Shown: piece by piece, positions 11,598 to 12,103 of the stretch
How the letters are laid out: every line of letters begins with the position of its first letter
Position numbering within the stretch: the first letter of the stretch is position 1
Notes under the pieces: model-generated
Told to the model about the DNA's origin: nothing
Seen by the model: only the letters and a program-made list of their open reading frames with translations
The model's database searches: none
Origin: CAYLLT01 sp964591605
GTDB taxonomy: Bacteria > Planctomycetota > Phycisphaerae > UBA1845 > PWPN01
NCBI GenBank assembly: GCA_964591605.1
Contig: CAZQEN010000238.1
Coordinates: 1 to 12,103 of the forward strand
DNA: 12,103 nt
Direction: 5' to 3'
Program-made: the position numbers and the translations under genes

Positions 11598-12103
11598 ATG
11601 GATACACCACACGCAACCCGCGGCTTCTGCATTCAATGCGGCTACGCCCTGCAGGGTCTCCCGCGGCTGGAAACCGGCTTCCGCTGTCCCGAATGCGGCC
11701 GGACCTTCGATCCCTTCGACCCCCGAACCTTCCGGATTCACCCCCACGGCCAGCTCCTGCGCCGAATGGCCACACCCGTAGGCTGGCCGGCCGTCATCCT
11801 CTGCCTCGCCGCCGCCCTGGCCATGCTGGCCATCAGCCGCTGGAGTCTGACCACGGCCGCCCCCTACACCACCGCCCTGACGTACTATCTCCACCCCACC
11901 GCCCTGCGCCATCGATCCAACCTGATCACGATCCGCGATCTGATCTTCACGCTCTCGACCCTGACGGCCATCGTCTGCGGCCTCTGGTGGCTGATCCGAT
12001 CGGCCCTGCGCGTCTTTGCCCGCTGGCGGATGGGTGCCGACGACCAGCGGCCTCGGCTCGGTCGGCGCCATGCCCTGACGGTGCTGGGCCTGCTCATCGT
12101 CTC
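11598..12103 (+). CDS. Zinc-ribbon membrane protein, 3' end outside window
   Basis: The visible 168 residues start with a zinc ribbon, FCIQCGYALQGLP ... FRCPECGRTFDP (CxxC-x18-CxxC style), a motif I associate with planctomycete membrane proteins. Two hydrophobic segments follow: WPAVILCLAAALAMLAI and LIFTLSTLTAIVCGLWWLI. A third begins at the edge (ALTVLGLLIV). A cytoplasmic or surface zinc ribbon anchored to an integral membrane domain is therefore likely; no function is known to me. The frame is open to the window end. No good Shine-Dalgarno precedes ATG 11598 and no earlier in-frame start is attractive. Confidence 0.8.
   Translation, partial: MDTPHATRGFCIQCGYALQGLPRLETGFRCPECGRTFDPFDPRTFRIHPHGQLLRRMATPVGWPAVILCLAAALAMLAISRWSLTTAAPYTTALTYYLHPTALRHRSNLITIRDLIFTLSTLTAIVCGLWWLIRSALRVFARWRMGADDQRPRLGRRHALTVLGLLIV

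Noticed and set aside
11188..11781. 197-residue plus-strand open frame
   Set aside because: It translates the composite repeats (NRARSASEGF-type peptides) and then overlaps the zinc-ribbon gene in another frame.

Overview
The window is high-GC bacterial DNA that most resembles Planctomycetota, probably a Phycisphaerae-like lineage. The evidence is futalosine-route menaquinone genes, a membrane protein with the planctomycete-style zinc ribbon FCIQCGYALQGLP, an exported protein ending in a pseudopilin-like ILLPSLARAREL ... LFADGHVEF module, and many dispersed short palindromic and heptameric repeats. This assignment is pattern recognition and was not checked by a search. A run of exactly 100 Ns shows that the contig is scaffolded.

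Layout. 1-1913 (minus): mqnA-mqnC, two futalosine-pathway genes coupled by an ATGA overlap; mqnC runs off the left edge. 2040-3880 (minus): an orphan soluble histidine kinase followed by the DNA-repair glycosylase fpg, separated by a heptameric palindromic element. 3988-5440 (plus): a small conserved-looking protein, a repeat-filled spacer and an exported alpha/beta hydrolase. 5444-7144 (minus): a UbiD-family decarboxylase, likely the menaquinone one. 7406-10639 (minus): a two-gene operon with a large exported protein first and a Clp_N-Clp_N-CsrA-like fusion second. 10706-11191 (plus): a compact RuvC-like nuclease, divergent from that operon. 11192-11597: a repeat-rich spacer. 11598-12103 (plus): the start of a zinc-ribbon membrane protein.

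Two things stand out. First, the 212-residue protein at 7406-8044 joins a complete double ClpC N-terminal domain (a substrate or adaptor reader with no ATPase) to a CsrA-like domain, an architecture I do not recognise as described. Second, several families of short repeats are scattered through the window, and the heptamer family (ATTGCCG and variants) appears inside coding sequence in frame: once in ubiD and apparently twice in mqnC. A 7-bp unit read in triplets gives the same heptapeptide cycle in all three frames, and neither strand contains a stop, so these elements can enter genes without ending the reading frame. This is comparable in principle to Rickettsia palindromic elements and to cyanobacterial STRR heptamers.

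Menaquinone synthesis (mqnA, mqnC, ubiD) is the only pathway with several members here. The remaining genes form no obvious single system beyond the exported-protein/Clp_N-CsrA operon.
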